DNA of 16,640 bases from Saccoglossus kowalevskii (GCF_000003605.2 NW_003135359.1:103841-120480), one strand, 5' to 3'. Shown: positions 1-11,716, counted from the first letter of the stretch. A program made the numbers and translations. Notes: a model not told the origin generated them from the sequence alone.

Positions 1-2612
1 CATACAGTAACAAGGTTGGTTCCGCCCCCACACACTGACTTTTTCCATTTTTTATACTTTGATGTTTGCAAACTATACCCATACATCACTTTCATGGAAT
101 AAACAAGACCTAGTTGGAATAAACATAACCACCATTAAAGCCTAAAAAAAGCACTTATATTTTTTCTGTTTTCTGTCAGTAGTTCAAGCCTATACTAGTA
201 GGTTTACCACCAAGAGACTCTGTGTAAATAACAATCTCCAATGTGTAATTTTGAGTATAATTTCAATGGACATCAAGTTGAATCTCAGCCATTATAAAAA
301 AAGAAAAGAAATTAAGTAAATATACACAGTTCTGGAAAAAAAATGTGAAATCGTAAATTTGCTAAATCTGACAAACCTCTGTTTGATAATCATGCACTAA
401 CTACCGTCAGGGGTCACTCTCTCAGTATGATATCACAAATTTGGTCATACCATGGAATTTATCCACTGAATCAAAATCTGACCGCTACTTGATTTCCATA
501 AGCGTAATTGATTCATATTCATTATAATTGTTTACACAGGTCTGTGATTACCTTTCTGAACCAATGGTTTATCTAGTACATACATATCAAGAGCACATTT
601 TTCAGGTCATGTGCTGTAAAGGGGCGTCAAAGCGGTGAAGGCGATATACATTTGTCTACTGAAAGTCAGGATAATGTACAGAAAACCAATAAAGGTACAT
701 TTGCATATACGGTAGACATGGCGAAATGGTGAAGGTGTCCTGACATGCTTGCAGTGACGTAAATCACTGACAAGCCGAGTGTGAACACACAAACAAGCCA
801 TAAACTAAAACTTCTGGGATAATAATTCAGTCCAGTACAGAGTCTTCAACAATATCACTTGAATACCAACATTTACCGCCGAACAAATGAATATAGTACG
901 CAACATAAATGGCATATTAATAACAACAAAAAAATGTTTTGTAATTTGTTAACAAATTTTAGCAAAGAAAATCTATATCTATGGGAAAAATAAATTAGGC
1001 TTGCTTCAAATATTTATTCTGTGTCTGAGTTTAGACATCTATCTAATGAAAAACTAATGTGAGGTGAAGATGTTTAAAATATTTATTTTGGATTGGTATC
1101 TAGACAAGAGATTGCAGAAGAGGCCATTAAAATAAGTCCTTTCATTCTAAATACCCAGACATCACTTCCATTTTAGAAAGAGCAGTTATAATTGGACACA
1201 GTGTAACTGCTTGTAAGTAAGTTTAGCGACATGTGTAAATGAAATTCTATACTGGTCTATTTCAGTAGCCAGCCATAGTAAAGCCTGTTTCTTAGCAGGA
1301 CTTTAAATACCTGCTAAAACTTGATATGGAGTATATTTCCACAAACATTTTGCATTCATTTAAAATGGCGACCGAAAGATGAATATAAAAAAGCACATTG
1401 CAGAAGACTACATAACAGTTGACATCATATTTACAGCTATACAGGGACCCTGGAGGTATAAACTTTCAAACTGAGTGCTTTTCTATTCCCTGTTTGCTCA
1501 GAAAAAAAAAACTAACCTCAATAGAGTAGTCGTTTTTTAATTGAATACAAGTTTACTCTCTGGGGAGATCGCATGTCCCCAGTTCACTTGATACGACTTC
1601 TTGGTGCATGAAAGAAGACTGAAATAGAAATAACTTCAATCCAACCATTAATATATTTAACAATTTGGAAATGACCCCTCCATGGAAAGTTCAGTGCATC
1701 AACTGAAAACCCCAGTAAAATCACATTATACGTTGAGCAGACATAGTACCCCATAGCCACAGACGTAATGCATTTAATTTTATTTGATCTGAAAGAGTAC
1801 AATGGCAAGCTGGTGAAAATCAATGAATTCCAAATGAGTTCAGATTGAAACTGATCAAATTGCATTGACCAATCCCTACTGAAGTTTACATATTTTTTTA
1901 ACGAAATTGCAGATTTTCTCAAATTTAGACATGCCAGAACGTCTGAATTTAGAAGTCATTAAACTACATGAGATAGGGTTTTACACGTGTGTATATGCAC
2001 CCATTCTTAGAATAAATTAATAATTTATTTTTATATTGTTATAAAAACAAATTTCAAAGCTATGGTTAAAAAATAATGGCAAGGACAGAGAAAAGGCATA
2101 ATATATCCAGTCAGCAATGTGCAATATTGTAACAAACAATATCATTATTAACATGTTTATTATTTTTTTGTCAACAGATAAAATATTTTGTGAAATAATA
2201 AATATCAATATGAAATAAAATAAATTAATAATGCCTCTCATTGAAAGTCAGACAACTTGTCAACAATACAACTTCAATCAGCATTATATGCAATTGTATC
2301 ATTTTAATATTGCAAGGCTAGTCAAATACTGTAGCTGTTCTATAAATTATTTTCACCCCCCAGCTTGACAATAAATAATTTGACAGCTGTACACTATCAG
2401 AGCAATCAATGTTACTGGAGAGATATGATGTGATAAAAACTGAGGAGTTAACACATTCTAACAATATCAGAAACTAGAGACTAGATATACATATCAATAA
2501 TCGCTACATTGTCACATTACCTCTGACATCCAGACATTCATTAGTTTTACCCAATTGAATTTAAAAAAATTTGGGTGTTTTATTAGCGAGTCAAGTGAAC
2601 TGAACTTCTACC

Positions 2613-3074
2613 ACTAGCTGGCCACCATCTATGGTCTAACACTGCATTAGCTAATGTTATGACCTATACTATTCTGACACTAGCTGGCCACCATCTATGG
2701 TCTAACACTGCATTAGCTAATGTTATGACCTATACTATTCTGACACTAGCTGGCCACCATCTATGGTCTAACACTGCATTAGCTAATGTTATGACCTGTA
2801 CTATTCTGACACTAGCTGGCCACCATCTATGGTCTAACACTGCATTAGCTAATGTTATGACCTGTACTATTCTGCCACTAGCTGGCCACCATCTATGGTC
2901 TAACACTGCATTAGCTAATGTTATGACCTGTACTATTCTGCCACTAGCTGGCCACCATCTATGGTCTAACACTGCATTAGCTATTGTTATGACCTGTACT
3001 ATTCTGACACTAGCTGGCCACCATCTATGGTCTAACACTGCATTAGCTAATGTTATGACCTGTACTATTCTGAC
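2613..3074. repeat. Minisatellite, 66-bp unit, 7 copies
   Basis: Seven head-to-tail copies begin at 2613, 2679, 2745, 2811, 2877, 2943 and 3009. Units differ at only a few sites: TATACT versus TGTACT, CTGAC versus CTGCC, and GCTAATG versus GCTATTG in copy 6. A truncated piece precedes the first copy (TTCTACC before ACTAGC). Each unit contains the perfect 12-bp palindrome CATTAGCTAATG (broken only in copy 6) and the near-palindrome ACCATCTATGGT. Because 66 is a multiple of three and the unit lacks stops in one frame on each strand, 142- and 115-codon open frames appear on both strands. They are repeat artefacts, not genes. The near-identity of copies indicates recent expansion or homogenisation. 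Confidence 0.97.
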
Positions 3075-3240
3075 CAAACACTTCTAACAATACATCATGT
3101 ACATGTAAGAATTACACCTAGCTATGGAATGATACGCTATAATTTGTAAAAAAAAAAATCTAATCAGAGAGATGAGTTGCTTCCATTACTGATACAGATC
3201 AGTTTCACCCAAGACTGAAACAAGAAAAGACATTGTCTGA

Positions 3241-3408
3241 CGAAATATTGCACACCTTAGAACTACGGGTACTACTACATTTGGTCTAAAAGAAGAGTGA
3301 ATACAAAAGTATAAACTCACAGAACGAAATATTGCACACCTTAGAACTACCGGTACTACTACATTTGGTCTAAAAGAAGAGTGAATACAAAAGTATAAAC
3401 TCACAGAA
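3241..3408. repeat. Tandem duplication, 84-bp unit, 2 copies
   Basis: Copy 1 is 3241-3324 and copy 2 is 3325-3408. They differ at a single base (CTACGGGTAC versus CTACCGGTAC). Sequence after copy 2 (ACAAATATTTT) decays from the unit start. The duplication lies about 170 bp from the 66-bp minisatellite. A minus-strand open frame through it is an artefact of a stop-free unit whose length is a multiple of three. Confidence 0.96.
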
Positions 3409-3500
3409 ACAAATATTTTAATTTTGAGTTACTAATGTTTTCACAAATTGACCAATGCAGAGGGATTGTAATAATTCCAAAAGAATATTATTTTTCGTCC

Positions 3501-3585
3501 AGTCGGGGGGGGGGGGGATTAATTTATATATTTATAGATTTTAATTTCCAGTAGCTTAGACTAGTCAGGTGGTGGGGATTAATTG
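3501..3585. repeat. Homopolymer G13 and short direct repeat
   Basis: A run of 13 G occupies 3505-3517. The context AGTC-G-run-GGGGATTAATT (3501-3522) is echoed at about 3563-3584 as AGTCAGGTGGTGGGGATTAATT, so the G run probably grew within one copy of a short direct repeat. No function is assigned. Confidence 0.8.
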
Positions 3586-4241
3586 TGTCACATAAACCTG
3601 TCATAGTGCCACATGTTCTAAACACACACAAAAATTACATGATATAAGAATTCAAATAAAAAAACATTGAAATTGATCATCCCATTTGTGTATGCATGCA
3701 CCAGAAATTCACCAGATAGTGGCCTCATTTGCATCAAATTATGAATATTTAAACACGAGTGGCAGCATTACCCATGTAGCTTGATGGCAATGAAGGGAAT
3801 GAGACCAAATATATAATAGAAAATATGCATGTGATGTTTGTAACTTTATGCTACAAAGTAACAATAGATAAAATACTCACTGATTGCATGTACTAGGAAG
3901 TGTTTTATTTAATTAGTGAATTAGAAAACCTGTTTTTACGTTAATCACTCAATAAAATGAATTGTAATATTAACTGTTTACACTATCATGAAATTTGTAA
4001 AAATTATAGACCTCAACGTTTATGGTAAAATCTTCAACGTAAAAGTATTCAAAATTAGTTTAGTTCTATTAGCGACACATGATCATAGAGATATGACAGA
4101 GGTGTGTCTTATGTAAAAAAGGTCATATTTTTAACGAGCAAGTATACAATAAATAAAGAATAAATGAATGTAATTTTTATTTTATGTATAATTGCTGCTA
4201 GTAATTTTGAAAATTCAATAATTAAATGGCATTTGTGAAAA

Positions 4242-4337
4242 GAGAATTTTGTGCAAATTGTAGATACACTAGATTTTAGGACGAGAGAATTTTGTGCAAG
4301 TTGTAGATACACTGGATTTTAGGACGAGAGAAATTTT
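4242..4337. repeat. Tandem repeat, 43-bp unit, 2 copies plus a partial third
   Basis: Copies start at 4242 and 4285, and a partial copy at 4328. The full copies differ at two positions (GCAAATTG/GCAAGTTG and CACTAGA/CACTGGA). The partial copy keeps GAGAAATTTT and then diverges. Short open frames across it are chance. Confidence 0.93.
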
Positions 4338-7110
4338 CAGTGGTACAAAATTTGTCTCTTGCAACAAAAACTGTTTCACTTCAAGTGATCAAATTGGGAG
4401 CATTTTTTACTCCGTAAAAATAAACATTCTTTTTCTTAGCATTTGGCAAAGCTTGCTGGCATGTCCGTGGATTTAATGCCTAGTCAACAAAGGAGCAATA
4501 GAGTCGGCAAAATTTAAGTAATGAACTAAGCCAGATAAAAGTGTATTATAATTGAATGGAGTGTTCTCGTCAACAGACACGCTCTCACAGTACAGTAGAA
4601 CCCAACAAAGGCCACTGTATACAGTTTGTGTGTTCAATATATACCTTCAAAGACTTTGGTATTTTCTTTATTTTGCTGATCGAATTGGTGCAAATGTAAG
4701 CAACAGCAATGAAAGACAAAAAGAAGCTGCATAAGCTTTAGAAAAAGCAGGGAATGCTACAAGCAGCGTTCTACCAGCACGATGTTAATACAAACAGAAA
4801 AGAAATCTCAAGACTAAAAGAAACTAGTTCACAGGTTTGGACAGTTGAAAAATCAAAATCTTTTATTTCCAAATCTCTGATGATTTGAACAGGAAACTTG
4901 ACGCTGCCATTGGGGACAGACCCAAGTATTCAATCATATAATTAGCTGCAAACTGGAAGGCATGACGATGACGAAACTAGCAAGTCAGTGGCTTGTGTTG
5001 AACTACTAGGCACTATATCATAACAACGAATCCCCAGCGTATGCATACCTGAAATACATCATAGTTTTCTTACGACCTCATTAGACCTCATAAAATTGTA
5101 TCAGCTTCATTTTTCATTTTTGCTTAAACACGAATAAATCACGATATAAAGGCTAAAGAATGCTAAAGAAAAGAAACGTTTCTCTTGGTTTCTGAAATTA
5201 GATGTTGGTGATGCGTTTTAATGCACAACCCTCTTGAACTAAAGTAATTTTTCCGGGTAAATGGCTTCCAATAGAACTTATTTATTAATTCTTCTATATA
5301 CTACAACCACTGAAATTGCATATCAAGACCAAAGTCAGTGAAGTGCCAACCCATTGTTCGGTCAAGTATGTCCATATTTCAACTATAACCTTCCACAGTG
5401 ATATATAAAGTTACCCAATTGCATAGACACAAACAGTGTGAAGGGTTGGAAAAACTACAAAGTATTTAGCCCTTTACATAGCTAGCATACTAGTTTCAAT
5501 GTGAAGACAGCACTGCAAACCACACCAGTCCTCAGACTGATTTTATCTGCAAAATGCAGGTGAAAGGGGAGGGTATCAAATTTCTTGTGGTTTTGAAAGT
5601 ATATAACAACCTGTGGTGTTACAGCAGACACCAGTGATATCGAGTAAGGTTTGGGACAAAAATGAAAAATATTTTTTGGGGTGTTGCGCAGGGTAACAAC
5701 TCTCAGTCCATCAAAACCTGACATGGATAAAATACAAGTGGGCTATAAAAACAACCCTAAAACAGTAAAACACTGAAGAGATGCTTGAATCTGCACACTA
5801 CTTTTTGTATGTACATACATAAAATGAACTTAATATTGACTGGCTAACCTTCCTACTTAATACACATCAAAGTACTTAAGACACCCCAATAAGAATGTCA
5901 AGGGTCTAAAGGTAGATCAAATAAACCCATATTATGAACTAGTTAAATTTTATGTTCTTACATTAACTGACAATTGGAGGGAATGTGCATCTGTTGCAAA
6001 AACCTACCTGGCTTATTGTTAACAGGAGCATTGTCACAAATACATCTAAAAGCGATGCTAGTAATTGTACTCTAGTTAATAATGGTTGGAAAAAAGAATG
6101 CGATGATTACTTTTGTATTTTATGAGTTGATTTAATATAATCTCATTCAATCTTGCATGATGCTGTAATGTCCACACCCTACACAGCTTTTGGTGTTCTA
6201 CTGAGCTAGAAAAAACGAGAGTGGTAAACTGCAGTTTTCAAAACACATACTGCACATACGAGATAAACTATTAGACAGTTGCCGATGTCACTGTTGCACA
6301 ATGCTACCAATCAATGCAGTTGACCTGAGAGGAAGGAAGGTTTAATATTTTGTACTGTGCTTTCCCACAGGGAGGATTTAAACAAACATTGGAGGTGATT
6401 TTAATTGCATTCATAGGTGGCCATTAGGGACCGGACCACTTGTACCATATGCAGTGGTAGTTGGGTACAAATGTTTTCAGCACATGACTGACTGGCAGAA
6501 ATTTATAGGGGTCCTGTGTATTGCTTTTAAAACGTCTCCTTCTCATACAGCTACCTAACACAATTGAATGTATGCAAGTACGACTGTCGATTGAGCTCTA
6601 TGTAGCGGACGTGAGCGAGTCTGCACAAAGGAGCTTCCCCTTTTTAAAGTCACTTGTTGACATGTAACGCGGCATATCTTTTTACATGACTTTTGACTTT
6701 GTAGAATTCGTAGCCATAAAATTGACAATACTCTATTCTGAGTGAAACAATATGAAATTCCTTAAAACTAGGGGTCTATAAATTATATGAAATGGAATTC
6801 TGACTGGTAATCAAGCATCAAAAAATGTTGTTGTTTTTTGTAGGTAGTTACATTACAATTTTTTATACTGAAAATAGGGTTTTATGATTTTATGATTACA
6901 ACCATAATAAATAATGAACAGATTAATGAACAAGTATTTAAGTAATAACACCCTACCACAAAGATGTGGAGGCCTTGAAAAGCTAACATTATGAGAATAC
7001 TGAAAAACATTGCATGTTACATCAAAATCAATAAGTTTAAGTGAATTCAGCAATCAAACAGATATAGGAAATTATATTAAACTTCAGAGTTTAATCAAAT
7101 TTGAGCTATC

Positions 7111-7162
7111 TGTACATGACTCATACGTACCAATAGTGTATGGTACGTCAGTACATTGTACA
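7111..7162. repeat. Imperfect inverted repeat (hairpin)
   Basis: Arms 7111-7132 and 7141-7162 have equal length around an 8-base spacer. The inner 8 bases (ACGTACCA / TGGTACGT) and the outer 6 (TGTACA / TGTACA) pair perfectly; about 15 of 22 positions pair overall. It could be a decayed small transposon or a chance cruciform; no target duplication was seen. Confidence 0.5.
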
Positions 7163-8820
7163 AGCGTTATTGATTGGCCTATTTGACTATTACAACGTAG
7201 TAAATTAACGAGAGCTCTGACCTGTAGAATGATATGCAGTAAAATACCAAACCAAGTAAACTATAACTATGAATGTTTTAAAAGTACCATTTAATACAGA
7301 CACTAATAAACTGGGCAGGCTTCTTAAATAAGGACATGTTTATTTTGAAGTCAATGTAATCAAGCAAATAGACTTGGCTCACTGCAATGGCAATGCAGCT
7401 GCAACCCAATGGCCAAGAGTATATGTTTATGTTCACTCGTCCATGGCTGAAGCCAGAAAGGGGAAAAAAAAAAAACTTCTGTAATACAAACACTGAAGAG
7501 TACTTAGCAAACCGTGCCAACAGCTATTTTATATAGGCTAGGTGGGAGTTCTAGTGAAATAAAATGAAAGTTGAAACCCTGTTTTGGAAGGCATCAGTGA
7601 ATAAGGTAAAACTCAGACACATGATAGGAAGGAAGCCAAGCAGAACAATTGACTGAAATTCTTCCCTTCTCTGTAATGTATCATGTACCGTATCTATTAC
7701 AACCCAGGTGTCTGCACAAATCTTGTTTTCTATAAAACGATGATTTTCTGGGAGTCTTAATTAAATTAGAAACTAATTTTCAGTGCCAAGGGAAGAAGAA
7801 AAGAATATTTTGTTTGTACTTACTGAAATACAGTTGTTACCTTTTAAATCACTAAGTCATGAAATAAATGCAATGCTAGCTGCAGTTTTGTAGCTCTTTG
7901 GTTTTTAAAAAATGCAGCAAAACTAAGAGATACAGAACTACAGCAAACTGATTGCAATTGTTGTTGTTTACAGGTATTTTATTCCGGCAGTATTTATTTC
8001 TATTAGTAGGTTTGTCGGTTTCTGAGCTACTTGAATTAAGTACCTAGTTTTTCGTTTTTTTCGTTATTCTGGGTCTCCTACACTTCCTTTTTTTTCTCTT
8101 ACTTTAATAAAAATACATTACTGGTTTGTTTCATTGGTAATGTTGATGTCTGTTGCACTTTTCACTGTTGTATGCACCAAATAAAATATCCTAGCCTATC
8201 ACCAGTAACCAGAGAAAGGAAAAGAAAAGAAATTGTGTGCCCCCCCCATAAACATATCAATATCTTGGCCAATTTCTCAGCAGACATCTGGAAATCTGAT
8301 CACCCTATACTTTCAGCCATCTGATAGGCTTTCCCTCCATGTTATAGACATGTCTGCTGCCACTTTGTACCACAAATCTATGATGTTGTTCATCAGAATT
8401 GTTTACTAATTGACACTCCCTTTTTTCCTGGATACACAGACAAGGGAAAATACAATTATTTCAATTCTATCCCTATCCACTTTCCGATCTATCTGGAACT
8501 AAATATTCTGTCTCATTGCAAAAATTAAAAATTTGTCCTATATTTCTGTTGAACTGTTTTTTTTTCTGAATGAAAATGAAAAATAGAAAATAATTTCTTT
8601 ATACTAAAACATAGAGCACCATCATTAAAAGAAATAAAAACACTGTTCGCAATATGGCTGATTCTAGAACATGACGACTGTATTTTACATTCGGATCTAC
8701 ATGCATATTTTTAGTTATGGTCACAGTTCTTCAATTTCAATGTAACTGAAGTACGAGGCTTTATGTCAGATTGCACATTTTTTAAATGAGTAACGCTAAC
8801 ATAAGCACTTAGTTCAAGTT

Positions 8821-8842
8821 CGCCGAGTCGCCGAGTCGCCGA
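8821..8842. repeat. Short GC-rich tandem repeat, 8-bp unit (CGCCGAGT) about 2.8 copies
   Basis: The sequence CGCCGAGT occurs twice followed by CGCCGA. It marks the left edge of the CpG-rich segment that surrounds the ephrin exon. Confidence 0.85.
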
Positions 8843-9758
8843 CTTTAGGGTTGCTTCTTGAAAAAGCTTTCACATGGAAAAGTCTTCCCATATAGGTTCC
8901 GTAAGACAGGAAACTATAATATATTTAGCCACTGTTCGGGCGAATTAAAGCAATGGACATTTGCAAAGATAACTCATGATAGAGTAGGAAATAAACGAGA
9001 TTACTAGTAAACATTTTATCGGGTTTATTGAAACCGCATTTGTCACTGCCCGATGATAACACCCATGACGCGATCGCGGCGACCGTTTCCTTGCCATTCG
9101 CTGCATTCGCAGAAAGGTGTTAAAACCATCCCTCTCGAACACAAAACACGATCGGGTCAATAAAGAACTGAAACGAGGAGAGTAGGGACACAAAGGACCA
9201 TTGCGACTACCGCTATTATAAGAATTGACCGGGGTTTGAAACTTACAACCAAAGGATTGTCGTTCGTGTTTGAATCGCCCTTTTTATAAAGTCAGGGGCA
9301 AATCGACTACTCGTGTGTTTTTGTACACCGGTATTCTCGCGGTGTTGTGGCACAACAGAGGAAACTGTGCGGAACTGTGCTGCGATACGCACGACTTGAG
9401 AGATCCTATTTTTAAAAAAAGTTAAATTAAAACAGGTGTCCGTCTCGACCGATTATGACTCGGAGTTAAAAAGCATAAAAACAATCAACGAGAAAAGTAT
9501 GCCGTCGGAAGAGGATGTTATCGGTTTGGATCTTGTTTTCGAATTCAAGTTCGGAATGTCTCGCCACTGTGATGCCGACGGTTGAAATGTACATTTTCAT
9601 ATTAGTGTTGAATTGCACAACAGCACGGCGATTGTTTCTCACTCGTGTTTTATTTCGGGCTTTGCTGTTAGCGTTTTTTATTTCATATTTAGATACATAA
9701 TAACGTTGCGTTTTGTTATGTCACAAATGCTAGAATAAGTTCTGTTTTAGCCAGATTA

Positions 9759-10660
9759 TTCACACGATTCCTGTTGTCCAAAGTGTGAAATGTCGGCACA
9801 CACGCTGAAATAGGACTAAAGTGTGATTAAAAGGTGTAAATGACTGCGGCAAACACTGCGAAAAGTTCAAAATATTTATCACGAAAACCTGAAAAGTTTT
9901 ACAACGGCGTGGCATTGGAAAAGAGAAATTCACACGTTATTGTCAGTTGAACCACGATTTAAAACAAGAGTCTTCGATCGGAATTTATATAGTATCGATT
10001 TCTAAAACACAATTTATTTTTGACAGTTTCGATGAATGTTGTACCGCCGACTTAAACCCGACACTGTCTCGCGTGGTCAGCTTTAGCCCTAAGACATTTT
10101 GTATTCCTCGTCGACTCTGTTAGTAACCGTTACCTACCAGTAAAAACAGCGTTTTTCCGCAAAACAGCTAGTTACTGAATGAAGTGGTCAAACAGTCAAA
10201 CATAAGCAGCTGGGGCAAGATGTTTCACACAGTGACTGAGTGATAATACCCACCACCACGATCGCCGATCACACGCACTCAATCATTGTACATGTATATA
10301 CTTACGTGTTCGAGTCCCACACTATCGGATCAAGTCGCTTCGTACACACCAAATGCCCACATATAGCGAGCAAAATCACTATCAACGACAGAATCATAAT
10401 CCCACTGCGCTTGTTTCACACGTATGGTGACGTTCTGTTACTAAGATCTTTTCAAAACAGCAATAAATCTGGATGGACTTGCCGTGGAGATACACTTTCA
10501 CCGTGCGAGGCTAAACCGAGGACTATCTACAATGCGCTCCTCAATGTATCATTTCTTCCAGTCAATTAACAGAATAGTCACGCCCATTCCATTCGCAGGG
10601 GATGTCGGGTACTCATCGCAGCGGGCTCCCTTTGTTGTCACGCCAGTTTCACACAGTGAC
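9759..10660. promoter_or_regulatory. Cluster of TTCACAC/GTGTGAA motifs (T-box half-site-like)
   Basis: Exact TTCACAC occurs at 9759, 9929, 10224, 10415 and 10648, and its complement GTGTGAA at 9783; GTGTGAT is at 9821. Two copies are part of an identical 15-mer, GTTTCACACAGTGAC, at 10222-10236 and 10646-10660. A third (10413-10431) has GTTTCACAC followed five bases later by GTGAC. The core GTGTGA matches the T-box half-site AGGTGTGA. By eye only about three other exact copies occur in the remaining 15.7 kb (near 779, 5437 and 13619). The cluster flanks the ephrin start codon on both sides. Regulatory function is inferred. Confidence 0.4.
10306..10397 (-). CDS. Ephrin, first coding exon (signal peptide plus start of ectodomain), partial
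   Basis: The minus strand reads an ATG at 10397-10395 and then 30 codons plus two bases, ending at the strong donor GTAAGTAT (10305 downwards). An in-frame TGA lies six codons before the ATG, so the start is unambiguous; A is at -3. Residues 3-18 (LSLIVILLAICGHLVC) form a classic signal-peptide core. The mature start KRLDPIVWDSN aligns with the ephrin N-terminus (LEPIYWNSSN in vertebrate ephrin-B2, LEPVSWSSLN in ephrin-B1): the Leu-acidic-Pro, the Trp and the following Ser are shared. Ephrins are cell-surface ligands of Eph receptors; vertebrate genes also put the signal peptide and these residues in exon 1. The receptor-binding exon is not visible in the window, so intron 1 exceeds 10.3 kb. 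The match rests on about 10 residues, so another secreted protein remains possible. GPI or transmembrane class cannot be told. The 5' end of the exon is unknown. Confidence 0.7.
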
Positions 10661-11124
10661 AAGACGGTGGGACTCGTTATCGCCCTCAGCAGGGAGCGCA
10701 CAAGTTGACGAAAGAATGCGCCTGTTGTTGGCGACCGTAAAAGCATTTGGTACCGATGGTCGCTAAACGGAACGTGTTTGCTCCGGGTGTGTGGAGACAG
10801 AAACTCCAGACAAAACATTCCAACACCCTATTGTTGTAGCTCACATCTCTTGTCGGGGAGCGCATCGACAGAGAGATCTGTCGCGGCGGGGAATGTTTAA
10901 CCACCTTATTATACAAGTTTAAAATCATTTTATCTGTCGTAAGTTGCATGATGTTACATTAGGGTCCATCAACGCGGTATTCAAATGTATTTTGGTTCGT
11001 CCCTACTAATCTTGACTTTTGAATAATCATGTTTACCAAGTTCAAACATAAACACATTCGTGGCGCATTTTTCAAATTTCACGTAGACAAAAACAATACA
11101 CAGTTTACAGACGACTTCAAGTTG

Positions 11125-11131
11125 TTTTATA
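11125..11131 (-). promoter_or_regulatory. Possible TATA box for the ephrin gene
   Basis: The minus strand reads CTATAAAAC here, about 730 bases upstream of the ephrin ATG, at the edge of the CpG-rich segment. It would imply a long 5' UTR, and CpG-rich promoters often lack TATA, so the call is weak. Confidence 0.18.
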
Positions 11132-11472
11132 GTTTATGAGCGTCTCTCTTAATACTTAGCGAATTTTTGCTGGAACCTCGGACAGCTAAAAGAATAGTAT
11201 ACATCTCACAAGACAACAGGATTATAGAGTAATGCTACCGACCACGTATTCCTGGCACAACACACACACATTATTCTATGTTTCTTATATAGGACTTTAC
11301 TCAGACAATGTTTTTGTGTACGTTCCGAATAAAATATCCTATCTACAACGACTAAATCAACTCGATAATCCCGAATTCAGTATTATATTTTCTAAGCAAA
11401 TATTTCTATGGTCGCCTATATAAATAAGCTGATATTGCTACTTCTAACAGGCTGTCCCATGCGATTTCGATC

Positions 11473-11640
11473 CAACTCGCACCAAAACCAACTCGCACCA
11501 AAACCAACTCGCACCAGACCAACTTGCACCAGACCAACTCGCACCAATGCCAACTCGCACCATACCAACTCGCACCAGACCAACTCGCACCAATGCTAAC
11601 TCGCACCAATGCCAACTCGCACCAAACCAACTCGCACCAC
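11473..11640 (+). repeat. Left subterminal tandem array of the foldback element, 11 units
   Basis: Eleven units of 15-16 bp share CAACTCGCACC and vary in the tail: AAAAC, AAAAC, AGAC, AGAC, AATGC, ATAC, AGAC, AATGC, AATGC, AAAC, then a short last unit. One unit has CAACTTGC and one begins TAACTC. The array makes chance open frames rich in His/Gln/Asn on the plus strand and Trp/Cys/Ser on the minus strand; these are not genes. Confidence 0.96.
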
Positions 11641-11716
11641 AATCATATTTCTAAGCATTTGTGTGGTTCACTTTGTCCCTTTGTTGCTTGGGACGTTTCT
11701 TGGATAATAAAAAAAT

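Larger units (their letters stand above)
1..10305 (-). other. Ephrin intron 1, partial (AT-rich, no coding exon seen)
   Basis: If the exon at 10306-10397 is ephrin exon 1, everything below it on the minus strand is its first intron. The open frames in this tract lack recognisable domains, are bounded by no matching splice pairs, and two of them come purely from tandem repeats. None resembles the ephrin receptor-binding domain with its cysteines. Stretches 1-2612, 3409-4241, 4338-7110 and 7163-8820 each hold only AT-rich unique-looking sequence, A/T runs and short near-repeats (for example TGGAATAAACA twice at about 95-125). I see no RNA gene in them. A nested gene with small exons cannot be excluded by eye. 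Confidence 0.5.
8820..11110. promoter_or_regulatory. CpG-rich segment around the ephrin first exon (CpG-island-like)
   Basis: CpG frequency rises sharply here. By hand count there are 25 CpGs in 10561-10920, against 5 in positions 1-600. The segment spans the start of intron 1, the first coding exon (10306-10397) and the presumed 5' UTR and promoter on its upstream (higher-coordinate) side. Open frames in it (for example 28 codons from the ATG at 9499, 36 codons from 9840, and overlapping frames on both strands at 10484-10818) have no recognised homology. They are expected where TAA/TGA triplets are scarce. The exact edges are judged by eye. Confidence 0.6.

Noticed and set aside
2659-3087. 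142-codon plus-strand and 115-codon minus-strand open frames with a repeating 22-residue unit
   Set aside because: Both arise from the 66-bp minisatellite, whose length is a multiple of three and which lacks stops in one frame per strand. Simultaneous opening on both strands and near-identical DNA argue against a protein.
4594-4608. ACAGTAGAACCC, resembling the ends of pogo/Tigger-type transposons (CAGTAGAACC)
   Set aside because: No matching inverted end was found nearby and no target duplication is visible.
9499-9585. 28-codon frame starting MPSEEDVIGLD with a good start context
   Set aside because: It ends without a donor, matches nothing I recognise, and lies antisense within the presumed ephrin intron.
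10306-10320. GTGTTCGAGTCCCAC, resembling a tRNA B box on the plus strand
   Set aside because: No A box or cloverleaf pairing upstream, and the segment is better explained as the end of the ephrin exon on the minus strand.
10484-10949. Several overlapping 70-90 codon frames on both strands near the ephrin exon
   Set aside because: CpG-rich DNA lacks stop triplets; no frame has recognisable domains, and the true exon (10306-10397) lies elsewhere on the minus strand.
11406-11642. Open frames rich in Trp/Cys/Ser (minus) and His/Gln/Asn (plus)
   Set aside because: They are translations of the transposon's 15-16 bp tandem array.
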